From Alistipes sp. (GTDB lineage Bacteria > Bacteroidota > Bacteroidia > Bacteroidales > Rikenellaceae), in the NCBI GenBank assembly GCA_017504265.1, contig JAFVRN010000037.1:1-40206 (forward strand): DNA of 40,206 nucleotides, read 5' to 3'. This document shows positions 7,382 through 16,241 of the stretch, one piece after another; the stretch's first letter is position 1, and each line of letters opens with the position of its first letter. Under the pieces are notes generated by a model that saw only the letters and a list, made by a program, of their open reading frames with translations, was not told the DNA's origin and searched no databases. A program made the position numbers and the translations under genes.

Positions 7382-7404
7382 CCCTAATATAACTCTGTAA
7401 TGCA

Positions 7405-8274
7405 CTATTTTATTTTGCCAAGACGTTCGATAAGTCTTTCGAGCTCTTCGTCGTTACTGCACTCTATGGTAATGCGGCTACCTCCTGTTGCTGTGCGCTT
7501 CACCGAGAAGTTGCTCATATATAGTCGCTCCAACCCCTCTACCAGACGTGAATAGCTTTCGGGGTACTCCTCGTCGGCCTCTATCTGTGCAGGCTTGGTC
7601 GCTATCCTCTGTGCAAGTTGCTCGGCTTGACGTACAGATAGTCCCTTGCGGATACACTTTTTAAGAGCTTTAAGCTGCTCCTCGATCTCAAGTGTCGCAA
7701 TGGCCTTGGCGTGTCCCATCGATATAAGTCCCTCCTTCAATGCAAGTTGCACCTCTGATGGGAGGCTCAGTAGACGCATATAGTTGGATATGGTAGATCG
7801 TTTTTTGCCAACCTTGACCGCCATAGCCTCCTGTGTCAAACCGCACTCTTCGATAAGGCGTTGCATACCTAAGGCTATCTCTATGGCATTCAGATCCTGA
7901 CGCTGTATGTTCTCTACGAGAGCCATAGCGTGCAGGTCTTCATCCTCCACCTCACGGATATATGCAGGCAGACTCTCCAAACCGGCCATCTGTGCAGCGC
8001 GCCAACGTCGCTCGCCACTGATGATTATATAACGATTCTCGGCACAGCGTTTCAGCGTGATAGGCTGTATTACGCCTAACTGTGCGATAGATGCAGATAG
8101 CTCGGCGAGAGCCTCCTCGTCGAAGTTGCTACGCGGCTGTTGAGGGTTAGGCTCAATAGCGTTTATGGCAACCTCGGCCATTTCGGCCATAGGCTTAGTC
8201 TGTATATCGGGGTTTACCGTGCCGAATATGGCATCCAGTCCACGTCCCAATCCTCTCTTCTTCTGTTGTGTCAT
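7405..8274 (-). CDS. parB: Chromosome-partitioning protein ParB
   Basis: A CTP-dependent DNA clamp that loads at parS and works with ParA to segregate the origin. The start RGLGRGLDAIF is the ParA-stimulating tail. The ParB/Spo0J N-domain follows, with GERRWRAA and ENIQRQDLN (CTP-binding motifs), then the HTH domain (GLTQEAMAVKVGKKRSTISNY) and a C-terminal dimerisation segment. The 289-aa length is typical. It starts 12 nt after parA. No full parS palindrome was found in the window, so the loading site is probably elsewhere near the origin. Confidence 0.96.
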   Translation of the reverse strand: MTQQKKRGLGRGLDAIFGTVNPDIQTKPMAEMAEVAINAIEPNPQQPRSNFDEEALAELSASIAQLGVIQPITLKRCAENRYIIISGERRWRAAQMAGLESLPAYIREVEDEDLHAMALVENIQRQDLNAIEIALGMQRLIEECGLTQEAMAVKVGKKRSTISNYMRLLSLPSEVQLALKEGLISMGHAKAIATLEIEEQLKALKKCIRKGLSVRQAEQLAQRIATKPAQIEADEEYPESYSRLVEGLERLYMSNFSVKRTATGGSRITIECSNDEELERLIERLGKIK

Positions 8275-8286
8275 ATAATCAACTCT

Positions 8287-9060
8287 TTACTCTGCTACTT
8301 TTTTGCGGTTGCGTTTAAGGAACTCACGTGCCAGGCTCAGATAGTTTACCGAGCCACTTGCCGATGCATCGTATAGCATTATGGGTTTTCCGTGCGAAGG
8401 TGCTTCGCCCAGACGAATGTTACGCTGTATGACCGTCTCGTATGCCAACTCTCCAAAGTGCGTGCGTACCTCCGACACCACCTGGTTGTTTAGTCTGTTG
8501 CGCATATACATTGTGAGTACGAAGCCCTCGATTTGCAGCTCGGGGTTAAGGCGGCTTTTCACCATCTTGATAGTATTGAGCAACTTACTCAGACCCTCCA
8601 ATGCCAGATACTCGCACTGTACCGGCACGAGTACCGAGTCGGCTGCCGTGAGGATATTTACCGTGGTGAAGCCGAGCGATGGCGAGCAATCTATGAAAAT
8701 ATAGTCGTAGCTGTTGCGCAGCGAGTCTACGATGCCCTTTATTATGTGGTGAGCATTCTCCATTGTGGCCAACTCGGTGTCTGCCGCTACGAGATTTATA
8801 GACGAGGGTAGCACCCACAGCTTCTTGATGTCGTCGCTGTGGAGGATGACCTCTTCGGCCTTGCGTGCGCCTACGATACATTCGTATATACCATCGAGGT
8901 TTATGTCAAAGCCAAGACCCGATGTGGCATTAGCCTGTGGGTCAGCATCTATGAGCAACACCTTCTTGCCCAATAGGGCTACCGATGCTGCAAGGTTAAT
9001 TGCTGTTGTTGTTTTGCCGACGCCACCTTTTTGGTTTGCCAAAGCTACTACTTTTGCCAT
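8287..9060 (-). CDS. parA: Chromosome-partitioning ATPase ParA (Soj)
   Basis: A deviant Walker A ATPase (KGGVGKTTT at residues 11-19) that binds DNA non-specifically and is driven off by ParB to move chromosome origins. Other visible motifs are LLIDADPQANAT and the Walker B region YIFIDCSPSLG. Its 257 aa agree with chromosomal Soj rather than the longer plasmid ParA with an N-terminal HTH. It is the first gene of the leftward five-gene operon that ends with mnmE. A -7 element (9102-9109) lies 42 nt upstream, divergent from the CPBP gene promoter. Confidence 0.96.
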   Translation of the reverse strand: MAKVVALANQKGGVGKTTTAINLAASVALLGKKVLLIDADPQANATSGLGFDINLDGIYECIVGARKAEEVILHSDDIKKLWVLPSSINLVAADTELATMENAHHIIKGIVDSLRNSYDYIFIDCSPSLGFTTVNILTAADSVLVPVQCEYLALEGLSKLLNTIKMVKSRLNPELQIEGFVLTMYMRNRLNNQVVSEVRTHFGELAYETVIQRNIRLGEAPSHGKPIMLYDASASGSVNYLSLAREFLKRNRKKVAE

Positions 9061-9101
9061 ATATACTCTATGCTTCTATGCAATGAATAAATTAATTCTT
9101 G

Positions 9102-9109
9102 CAAAAATA
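9102..9109 (-). promoter_or_regulatory. -7 promoter element of the parA operon
   Basis: Minus-strand TATTTTTG fits TAnnTTTG. It is back to back with the CPBP promoter at 9153-9160. No TTG was found at the usual upstream spacing. Confidence 0.5.
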
Positions 9110-9152
9110 GTAATTTTTATCGTATAAAGCTACTTCGTTGCCCAAAATTATC

Positions 9153-9160
9153 TATCTTTG
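9153..9160 (+). promoter_or_regulatory. -7 promoter element of the CPBP gene
   Basis: TATCTTTG matches TAnnTTTG exactly. It lies 71 nt before the ATG at 9232 and only 8 nt before an alternative start codon at 9169, which argues for the downstream start. Confidence 0.55.
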
Positions 9161-9231
9161 TTTGATTTTTGTTTCGACTGTCGGCGGCGGTATGGCAATG
9201 GCGTGATGCCGGCCGGATAAATTATTGGGGT

Positions 9232-10044
9232 ATGACAAACTGGAAAAGGACTCTGAGCGGCACGCTGCTCTTTATCGTGATATTCATTCTGGCGCAGTTT
9301 CTGGCATCTACGTCGGTTCTACTCTTTGGTAGGGTATGTGGTGTTGTCATCTCGGAGGATATATTCTTCATCTCCTCGTATTTGATCTCTGCTGTCATCA
9401 CTCTGCTGACTGTTACGCTATGGGAACGACGCCGATATCAGACTGCCACGCATATAGAGAGCTCTGTGCGAGGCTTCGACCCTACGGCGTTGCTTATGGG
9501 CGTTGTGCTACTCGTTGCGCTCTCTATCGTTATTATGCCGCTGTCGAGCATCCTATCGCCCGACGACCGTCACTTCCCCGATGGAGGCTGGACGCTGCTT
9601 GCCGTGGTCTTTTTAGCACCACTCTTCGAGGAGCTTATCTTCCGTGGTCGCCTCTATGGGCTTCTCCTGCATAACACTACTCCGGCACGAGCAGCGCTAC
9701 TATCGTCGTTGGCCTTCGCTGTCGTACACCTCGAACCTATCGTGATGATTGAGGCCTTCTTTGCAGGCTTGGTATTCAGCTATATCTATATCAAACGTCG
9801 CTCTATTATCGCTGCCATACTTCTGCATATGTGCAATAATGCTATGGCCTATACCATCCTTACGTTGCGCTATCAGGGCAAAACACTTGTCGAGTTTGTC
9901 GATAACCGTTTTGTGCTGTTTGTTATCTATGGCGTAGCCTTGGTTGTTGTCATCATCGGCTTCATAAACATCGCCCGAACACTCCACCGCGAGAGCCGCC
10001 GTGCCACCATCGAAACTTTCGAGAATAGCGATATCACGGAGTAA
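9232..10044 (+). CDS. CPBP (CAAX protease/bacteriocin-processing) family intramembrane protein (270 aa)
   Basis: An integral membrane protein of the Abi/CPBP superfamily, whose members are glutamate-type intramembrane proteases or homologues. Several hydrophobic helices are visible. The signature motifs are FEELIFRG (E133, E134, R138), H166 in FAVVHLEP, and HMCNN (H199, N202) in a late helix. All usual catalytic residues are present, so it is probably active. The substrate is unknown. It is monocistronic, divergent from parA and convergent with trxA, with a shared bidirectional terminator. The start at 9232 is inferred from the promoter at 9153-9160. Confidence 0.87.
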   Translation: MTNWKRTLSGTLLFIVIFILAQFLASTSVLLFGRVCGVVISEDIFFISSYLISAVITLLTVTLWERRRYQTATHIESSVRGFDPTALLMGVVLLVALSIVIMPLSSILSPDDRHFPDGGWTLLAVVFLAPLFEELIFRGRLYGLLLHNTTPARAALLSSLAFAVVHLEPIVMIEAFFAGLVFSYIYIKRRSIIAAILLHMCNNAMAYTILTLRYQGKTLVEFVDNRFVLFVIYGVALVVVIIGFINIARTLHRESRRATIETFENSDITE

Positions 10045-10103
10045 ACATATATGCTTCAAGCAAATTATTATAAAATACCAAATAGATGGGGATTTTATAA
10101 CAA

Positions 10104-10143
10104 AAAAGCCGTTGCAACCTCGAAAGGTTACAACGGCTTTTTT
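10104..10143. terminator. Bidirectional intrinsic terminator between CPBP gene and trxA
   Basis: A long stem (AAAAAGCCGTTG 10104-10115 with CAACGGCTTTTT 10132-10143), extended inward by AACC/GGTT, with A and T tracts on opposite sides. It serves the convergent rightward CPBP gene and the leftward dnaE-trxA transcript. Confidence 0.9.
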
Positions 10144-10158
10144 AGGCGTGAGCTAATA

Positions 10159-10473
10159 TTATAGCAAAGCGTCGATCTTGGCTTTGAGCTGCTCCTTGGT
10201 AGCGGCACCTACGTGCTTGTCTACCTGCTTGCCATCCTTCAAGAATACGATGGTAGGAACGTTGCGAACCATATACTGAGCGGCAACATCGTCACCCTCC
10301 TCTACGTCGCACTTGCCGATAAGAACCTTACCGTCATACTCCTCAGCCAACTCGTCGATGATAGGCGCAACCATACGGCAAGGACCGCACCATGTTGCCC
10401 AAAAGTCGATAACAACAGGCATACCCTTGCCCATTACCTCATTGTAGTTCTCATTGTTGATTTTCAATGCCAT
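10159..10473 (-). CDS. trxA: Thioredoxin
   Basis: A cytoplasmic dithiol-disulfide oxidoreductase with the WCGPC active site at residues 28-32 and the cis-proline loop VPT. The 104-aa length and absence of a signal peptide fit classical thioredoxin 1. It starts 24 nt after the dnaE stop, which suggests co-transcription with dnaE, and it is followed by a strong bidirectional terminator. Confidence 0.97.
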   Translation of the reverse strand: MALKINNENYNEVMGKGMPVVIDFWATWCGPCRMVAPIIDELAEEYDGKVLIGKCDVEEGDDVAAQYMVRNVPTIVFLKDGKQVDKHVGAATKEQLKAKIDALL

Positions 10474-10497
10474 AGCTGTAAAATTTTAATAGGTTTG

Positions 10498-13400
10498 TTA
10501 AATATTAATTGTGTAATTAATCTCGTTCTTATCCAAAAAGTCCATAATCTCGACACTCGGCGTTATCCTATATTTGCGCGAGTTGAGCTTGATGCGTACA
10601 TCGCTCTTCGGGTCGTATATGTTGAAGTATAGTTGTGCTGTGCCTTCGCTATGCTGGAATGTATCGACAAACATCTCGGTAAGCGATGGACATATATCCG
10701 TAATATTGAGGTCGATACGTATCGAAGATATATTATCGGCAACGTCGGCAAGCTGCTGTATGGAGACTATCTTAAACTCCAACTCGGCAGGCTCCTTATA
10801 GGGGCGTGGTTGAACACGGCCACGTATATATAGGAAGTTGTCCTGCTCGACAAGCAACCCGAACTTCTCATAGTCCTTGCTAAACAACGTAAACTCGTGC
10901 TGCGTATTGTAGTCCTCCAAGATAAATCGTCCATATCTACGCCCATCCTTGGTCATAAGAGGCGTTACGCTTGTGACAATGCCACCCACAGCAATCTCCT
11001 TGCCGTTGAATGGCGTGAGGTCGCCAAGAGCACCAAGCTCTGCCTGACACATCTTACGCATAACAAATCCGAAGCGATCGAGAGGGTGTGCCGAAAGGTA
11101 TAGGCCGATAATCTCACGCTCCTTGTTAAGTAGAGTCAGTGTATTCCAATCCTCGGCAACGGGAGTCTTAGGCTGCTGAATGTCGCTCGCGCCGCTAACA
11201 GAACCAAAAAGGCTCTGCTGAGCATTCTGCTGCTCCATCTGTACACGCTGGCCATAGCGGGCGAGGGCCTCGATGAAGATGACTCCCGAAGCATCGGCAG
11301 CAAAGAAGCGTGAACGATTGAAGTCGATAAGCGAGTCGAAACCTCCGGCATAGGCTATATTCTCCAAACACTTGCGATTGACAGTACTGTAATTAACTCG
11401 CTCCATAAAGTCGTATATCGACTTATATGGTCCATTCTTCAATCGCTCGTCGATTATGGATTGTGAGGCGGCCTCGCCTACACCCTTAATGGCTGCAAGA
11501 CCGAAGCGCACATCACCATGCTTATTGGTCGAAAACTTAACCATCGACTCGTTAATATCGGGTCCGAGAACGGCGATACCCATACTCTTGCACTCGGTCA
11601 TATAGGCCGTAACCTGCTTGATGTCGTTTAGGTTGCGGCTGAGTACCGTCGCCATATACTCCGAGGGGTAGTGCGCCTTGATATATGCGGTCTGGTATGC
11701 TACCCACGAGTAGCATGTGGCGTGCGACTTGTTGAATGCATACGATGCAAACTTCTCCCAGTCGGCCCATATCTTCTCCAATACCTTCTCGTCATGACCA
11801 TTGGACTTACCTCCGCTAATGAACTTAGGCTTGAGCTCGTCAAGTTTCGACTTGATCTTCTTACCCATAGCCTTGCGCAACGTGTCGGACTCGCCGCGCG
11901 TGAAGTTGCCGAGGAGTCGCGAGAGAAGCATGACCTGCTCCTGATATACGGTAATACCATACGTATCTTTCAGGTATCGCTCCATGATGGGGATATCGTA
12001 TACGATAGGTTTACGGCCGTGCTTACGATCGATAAAGTCGGGTATATAGTCCATAGGACCGGGACGATATAGCGCATTCATCGCTATGAGATCCTCGAAG
12101 GTCGATGGCTGTAACTCTCGCAGGTATTTCTGCATTCCCGGGGACTCGAACTGGAACGTGCCAATAGTGCCTCCCTTGCAGTATAGCTCGTAGGTCTTTT
12201 TATCGTCGATGGGTATGGTGTCAGGATCGATTTTAACACCGTGCGTCTGCTCGATAACCTCGACAGCATCCTTGATAATCGAGAGTGTTTTAAGACCCAG
12301 AAAGTCCATCTTGATAAGTCCCGTATCCTCGATTACCGAACCCTCGTACTGTGTGACGAGCATCTTCTCGCCCGTCTCCTTGTCGTCGGCCGTACTTACG
12401 GGAACCCAGTCGGTAATATCGTCACGACAGATAATCGTGCCGCAGGCGTGAACTCCGGTGCCACGCACGTTGCCTTCGAGCATACGGGCATACTTTATCG
12501 TGTCACGCATTATAGGGTCGGATGACTCCTCGGCAGCTTTAAGCTCAGGTACAGCCATAATGGCATTTTTGAGGTTTATTTTAAGCTGCTTGTCCTTATC
12601 GTTGGGGTCGGTAATACGATCGGGTACCCACTTGCATAGCTGGTTGGCTTGTGCCAAGGGTAGCTTCTGCACACGTGCGACATCTTTGAGAGCCATTTTG
12701 GTGGCCATAGTACCATAGGTGATGATGTGTGCCACCTTCTCCTTGCCATACTTTTGTGTCACCCAATTCAACACGCGGCCGCGACCATCGTCATCGAAGT
12801 CGATATCGATATCGGGCAACGAGATACGGTCGGGGTTGAGGAAACGCTCAAAAAGCAAATCGTATTTAATCGGGTCTATCTGTGTGATGCCAAGACAGTA
12901 AGCAACGGCCGATCCTGCGGCCGATCCACGTCCGGGGCCTACCGATACGTCGAGCTCTTCGCGTGCAGCACGTATGAAGTCCTGCACGATAAGGAAGTAG
13001 CCGGGGAAACCCATAGTCTTCATTATGTGCAACTCGAACTTCAAGCGCGTCTGCGTCTCCTCGTCGAGGTCGCCATAACGCTTTTTTGCACCATCCATTG
13101 CGAGCTTGGCAAGGTAGTCTGCTTCGAGCTTTATTCGATATAGCTTGTCGTAGCCGCCCAGCTTCTCTATCTTCTTCTTGGCATCGCTCTCAGACATTAC
13201 GACATTGCCATTCTCATCCTGCGTAAATTCGTCGAAAAGGTCCTTCTCCGTATACTTTTGGCGATAACCCTCCTCTGTGCCAAACTCCTCGGGTATGGCA
13301 AATGTCGGCATGATAGGGGAGTGGTCTATCGAATAACTATCGACCTTGTTGCATATCTCGATGGTGTTGTCCAGAGCCTCGGGAATATCTCCGAAGATGG

Positions 13401-14328
13401 CATTCATCTCTGCCGTGGTCTTCATCCACTCCTGCTTGGAGTAGAGCATACGGCGTGGGTCGTCGAGATCTTTGCCCGTGCCAAGACATATAAGACGGTC
13501 GTGTGCCTCGGCGTTCTCCTCGTCCACGAAGTGTACGTCATTTGTACATACCAGCTTAACACCGAGCTTCGAAGAGTACTCTATAAGCTTCTCATTGACC
13601 TTCAACTGCACTTGATATGCTTCGTGATTGGCATTCTCGACCGTGGCCTTATGTAGCTGAAGTTCGAGGTAGTAGTCCTCTCCAAATATCTTTTTATGCC
13701 ACAATATGGCATCTTCTGCCTCACTTAGACGACCCTCTCTAATCAGGCGTGGTATCTCGCCTCCGATGCAAGCCGAGCAGCATATGAGTCCTTCGTGATA
13801 CTTCTCCAACTCAACACGGTCGGTACGAGGACGCATATAGAAACCTTCGGTATATCCCTTGGATACTATTTTGATGAGGTTCTTGTAGCCGGTCATATTC
13901 TTTGCCAACAGAATAAGGTGATAACCGCTTTGGTCCTCCTTACCCTCCTTGTTAAAGAGACGGCGGCGTGCCACATATACCTCGCAGCCGATTATGCCTT
14001 TGAACTCAGCCTTTGGCAGGGCATCTAACTCGTTGCGGGCCTTGGCAAGAGATACTGATACATCTTCGCCTATCTCCTCTTCTGTGGCTGTGCCGTTTTC
14101 AAGACGTTCGACAAGGGCTTGTGCTGCTTTAAGTTTGCCTTTGCGTTCTGAATTTTTCTTGGATACATAGTTGAAAAACTCCTTGATTCCGAACATATTA
14201 CCATGATCGGTAAGAGCTATGCCCGGCATACCATCTGCTATGGCCTTATCGACAAGTCGTTGGATACTTGCCTGGCCATCCAATAGCGAGTATTGGCTAT
14301 GTACGTGAAGATGAACAAATGGTCGCAT
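10498..14328 (-). CDS. dnaE: DNA polymerase III subunit alpha (replicative polymerase)
   Basis: The catalytic subunit of the replicase. The PHP domain is at the N-terminus (FVHLHVHSQYSLLDG, ALTDHGNMFG). The polymerase palm carries the catalytic aspartates in LPDIDIDFDDDGRGRV, followed by fingers (GVHACG, GLIKMDFLGLKTL, MNALYRPGPM, SHATCYSWVAYQTAYLK-like). Tandem HhH motifs (IKGVGEAA) and a C-terminal OB-fold (IAVGGIVTSV...GRFILEDY) come next. The length, 1276 aa from the ATG at 14328 (MRPFVHLHVH), is typical of DnaE1. A -7 element lies at 14362-14369; an upstream in-frame start would overlap it. trxA follows. Confidence 0.97.
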   Translation of the reverse strand: MRPFVHLHVHSQYSLLDGQASIQRLVDKAIADGMPGIALTDHGNMFGIKEFFNYVSKKNSERKGKLKAAQALVERLENGTATEEEIGEDVSVSLAKARNELDALPKAEFKGIIGCEVYVARRRLFNKEGKEDQSGYHLILLAKNMTGYKNLIKIVSKGYTEGFYMRPRTDRVELEKYHEGLICCSACIGGEIPRLIREGRLSEAEDAILWHKKIFGEDYYLELQLHKATVENANHEAYQVQLKVNEKLIEYSSKLGVKLVCTNDVHFVDEENAEAHDRLICLGTGKDLDDPRRMLYSKQEWMKTTAEMNAIFGDIPEALDNTIEICNKVDSYSIDHSPIMPTFAIPEEFGTEEGYRQKYTEKDLFDEFTQDENGNVVMSESDAKKKIEKLGGYDKLYRIKLEADYLAKLAMDGAKKRYGDLDEETQTRLKFELHIMKTMGFPGYFLIVQDFIRAAREELDVSVGPGRGSAAGSAVAYCLGITQIDPIKYDLLFERFLNPDRISLPDIDIDFDDDGRGRVLNWVTQKYGKEKVAHIITYGTMATKMALKDVARVQKLPLAQANQLCKWVPDRITDPNDKDKQLKINLKNAIMAVPELKAAEESSDPIMRDTIKYARMLEGNVRGTGVHACGTIICRDDITDWVPVSTADDKETGEKMLVTQYEGSVIEDTGLIKMDFLGLKTLSIIKDAVEVIEQTHGVKIDPDTIPIDDKKTYELYCKGGTIGTFQFESPGMQKYLRELQPSTFEDLIAMNALYRPGPMDYIPDFIDRKHGRKPIVYDIPIMERYLKDTYGITVYQEQVMLLSRLLGNFTRGESDTLRKAMGKKIKSKLDELKPKFISGGKSNGHDEKVLEKIWADWEKFASYAFNKSHATCYSWVAYQTAYIKAHYPSEYMATVLSRNLNDIKQVTAYMTECKSMGIAVLGPDINESMVKFSTNKHGDVRFGLAAIKGVGEAASQSIIDERLKNGPYKSIYDFMERVNYSTVNRKCLENIAYAGGFDSLIDFNRSRFFAADASGVIFIEALARYGQRVQMEQQNAQQSLFGSVSGASDIQQPKTPVAEDWNTLTLLNKEREIIGLYLSAHPLDRFGFVMRKMCQAELGALGDLTPFNGKEIAVGGIVTSVTPLMTKDGRRYGRFILEDYNTQHEFTLFSKDYEKFGLLVEQDNFLYIRGRVQPRPYKEPAELEFKIVSIQQLADVADNISSIRIDLNITDICPSLTEMFVDTFQHSEGTAQLYFNIYDPKSDVRIKLNSRKYRITPSVEIMDFLDKNEINYTINI

Positions 14329-14361
14329 AATGTAGTTTACAACTAATAATATTTCAGCGTA

Positions 14362-14369
14362 CAAATATA
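14362..14369 (-). promoter_or_regulatory. -7 promoter element of dnaE
   Basis: Minus-strand TATATTTG fits TAnnTTTG and lies 33 nt before the dnaE ATG. The upstream side is AT-rich without a clear TTG. Confidence 0.5.
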
Positions 14370-14450
14370 GACATTATTTTTAATATAAATTTTAGTAAAA
14401 CACTTTCATTTTACAGAAATAATAACTACCTTTACGTAAAACTTAGTGCT

Positions 14451-14669
14451 ATGGAGACGAATAATTCAGAATCTTTGGTTGTCTTGCAGAGCTACGATAA
14501 CCAACTATCGGCCGAAATAGCTAAGTCTATGCTCGATTGTGCCGGTATATTTTGTGCGCTCGAAGGGGAGTATATGTCACAGATTTACACTATTGGAGCC
14601 TTCCCTGTAAGGCTTGTTGTGCGCGCCGAAGACCTTGTCGAGGCTCGACAAATTCTCGAAAACAGATAG
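14451..14669 (+). CDS. DUF2007-family small protein (72 aa)
   Basis: A short soluble protein of the DUF2007 (putative signal-transducing) fold. It shows SLVVLQSYDNQLSAEIAKSMLDCAGI, a variable middle, then VRLVVRAEDLVEARQIL, the usual beta-alpha-beta-alpha order. Ligand and role are unknown. The same domain recurs as the C-terminal part of the membrane protein at 30558-31193. It is monocistronic and divergent from dnaE; a weak -7-like TACCTTTA lies at 14427-14434. Confidence 0.8.
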   Translation: METNNSESLVVLQSYDNQLSAEIAKSMLDCAGIFCALEGEYMSQIYTIGAFPVRLVVRAEDLVEARQILENR

Positions 14670-14687
14670 CATCAAGCCGGTAAAGAA

Positions 14688-14730
14688 GAGGCTGACTGCG
14701 GATGTATACCCGAGGTCAGCCTCATTTTGT
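14688..14730. terminator. Terminator between the DUF2007 gene and aroE
   Basis: A stem of at least 9 bp (GAGGCTGAC 14688-14696, GTCAGCCTC 14715-14723) followed by ATTTTGTTT on the plus strand. It lies between the convergent DUF2007 and aroE genes and probably serves mainly the former. Confidence 0.75.
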
Positions 14731-14776
14731 TTGTCTATATTATGTGTTGCAGTAATATCCCTATTAGTTGTTTGTC

Positions 14777-15508
14777 CTACATAAACTTCTTCCATATATG
14801 CCACGATGCAATAGCTTGTGTTTGAAGCATTAGCATGCCGCCTATGGTCTGAGCTTTTCGCTCTTTGCCACGACTTATAAACTCGGTTGTGGCGGGGTTG
14901 TATATCAAGTCAAACAGCCGGTGTTGCTCCGATAGTGCATCGTACGGTATTGTGGGAGCTTCATCCGAGTTAGGGAACATGCCGACCGGAGTAGTGTTAA
15001 TTATAAGCTTATGCTCCGCTATTATCTCGGGTGTCAGCTGCTCGTAGGTAATATCCCCACGTGATGTGTCGCGAGAAACAACTGTGTGTTTAATGTCGTA
15101 CTTGCGCAGTACATATCGTACCGCCTTTGATGCACCGCCCGAGCCGAGTATAAGAGCTTTGGTATCGGCATCTGTATCAAGCCACTCCAGCGAAGCCTCA
15201 ATGCCTGTGGTATCGGTGTTGTCGCCAATGGTACGTCCATCGACTACCGATACGCAGTTTACCGCTCCCACCTCACGTGCCTTATCGGTGAGTTCGTCAA
15301 GGTATTCGATGATTTGCTCCTTATATGGTATGGTTACGTTAAACCCGCTTAGCTCCTCTCTCCTAATGAGTTCTGGTAGTTCGGCTATCTCCTCTATCTC
15401 GAATAGACGATAGTCGGCATCAATCTGTTCGGCTTGAAATTTTGCTGTAAAGAACTTTGCTGAAAAGGAGTGTCCAAGTTTCCTGCCTATAAGTCCGTAG
15501 TGTCGCAT
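14777..15508 (-). CDS. aroE: Shikimate dehydrogenase
   Basis: It reduces 3-dehydroshikimate to shikimate with NADPH in aromatic amino acid synthesis. The substrate pocket motifs are HSFS (13-16), NVTIPYK with catalytic Lys63, and GAVN plus DNTD with Asp99. The NADP-binding Rossmann segment has GSGGASKAV, then NTTPVGM, LIYNP and a late GGMLMLQTQA. The length, 243 aa, is slightly short against the usual ~270 but no motif is missing. Its start overlaps the end of the VTT membrane-protein gene by 22 nt, so translation is likely coupled and both genes share the promoter at 16211-16241. Confidence 0.95.
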   Translation of the reverse strand: MRHYGLIGRKLGHSFSAKFFTAKFQAEQIDADYRLFEIEEIAELPELIRREELSGFNVTIPYKEQIIEYLDELTDKAREVGAVNCVSVVDGRTIGDNTDTTGIEASLEWLDTDADTKALILGSGGASKAVRYVLRKYDIKHTVVSRDTSRGDITYEQLTPEIIAEHKLIINTTPVGMFPNSDEAPTIPYDALSEQHRLFDLIYNPATTEFISRGKERKAQTIGGMLMLQTQAIASWHIWKKFM

Positions 15509-16185
15509 AGCTCCGTATTGTTATTCTCCACAATCTCTGTTGTTGTGTCACAATTGTTGTTGCTTGTGTCGCTCTCCTCGGCACCAAACAACCAAAAGGC
15601 TAATGCCGTAAAGCCTATGAGCATCGCAGCAAGGAGTGTGGCCAACAAGTTGAAATACTTGTCGATAAATACCTTTATGGGTGCTCCGAATTTCCATATC
15701 AGCCATGCAATAAGATAGAAACGCATGCCACGGGCAATAATCGAGGCAATGATAAACATCGTGAAGTTGATGTCGAACATGCCACCTGCAATGGTAAACA
15801 GCTTGAATGGAAGAGGTGTAAATCCTGCGGTAAATACAATCCAGAAATTGAAGCGATCATACAGGTTACCTACATTATTGAAACTCTCCATGCTGAATAC
15901 GTGGTCGTAGAAGAAGTTTGCAATAGCCGTAGGATCACCCGCCGGAGTAATCCATAGGAAGTGTCCCAAACCATAGCCCAGAGCTGCACCTATAACCGAG
16001 CCTATAAGGCATATCGTGGCAAAACGAAATGACTTCTTGGTAGCTCCAAGACAGAGTGCAATAAGTAGAATATCGGGGGGTAGCGGAAACCAACTTGCCT
16101 CGAAAAGAGCGATAAAGAGCAGTGCTAACCATCCCCATTTGCTATCGCACCACGATAGCACCCAATCATATAATCTTCTTACCAT
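15487..16185 (-). CDS. YqaA-type VTT/SNARE-associated domain membrane protein (232 aa)
   Basis: A polytopic membrane protein of the DedA/VTT superfamily (YqaA branch). Visible features are the first re-entrant segment FEASWFPLPPDILLIAL, the GxxxG-rich helix SVIGAALGYGLGHFLW, and the second half FTPLPFKLFTIAGGM. Relatives act in lipid translocation and envelope homeostasis; the substrate here is unknown. The last ~28 residues form a polar Asn/Thr/Asp/Glu-rich tail, whose coding region overlaps the aroE start. The ATG at 16185 is chosen because a good promoter lies immediately upstream. Confidence 0.85.
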   Translation of the reverse strand: MVRRLYDWVLSWCDSKWGWLALLFIALFEASWFPLPPDILLIALCLGATKKSFRFATICLIGSVIGAALGYGLGHFLWITPAGDPTAIANFFYDHVFSMESFNNVGNLYDRFNFWIVFTAGFTPLPFKLFTIAGGMFDINFTMFIIASIIARGMRFYLIAWLIWKFGAPIKVFIDKYFNLLATLLAAMLIGFTALAFWLFGAEESDTSNNNCDTTTEIVENNNTELCDTTDL

Positions 16186-16210
16186 ACTATTTCTGTTTCG
16201 CAATTCGGGG

Positions 16211-16241
16211 CAAATGTACAATAATTACTCGAAATCGACAA
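16211..16241 (-). promoter_or_regulatory. Promoter of the VTT-aroE transcript, overlapping the mnmA 3' end
   Basis: Minus-strand -7 TACATTTG (16211-16218) and -33 TTG (16239-16241) are separated by exactly 20 bp, a full Bacteroidetes-type promoter. The -33 part lies inside the last codons of mnmA. Confidence 0.7.

Noticed and set aside
10563..14170. Many medium-sized frames opposite or within dnaE
   Set aside because: They overlap a fully conserved polymerase gene, have no start signals or family resemblance, and are codon-structure shadows.
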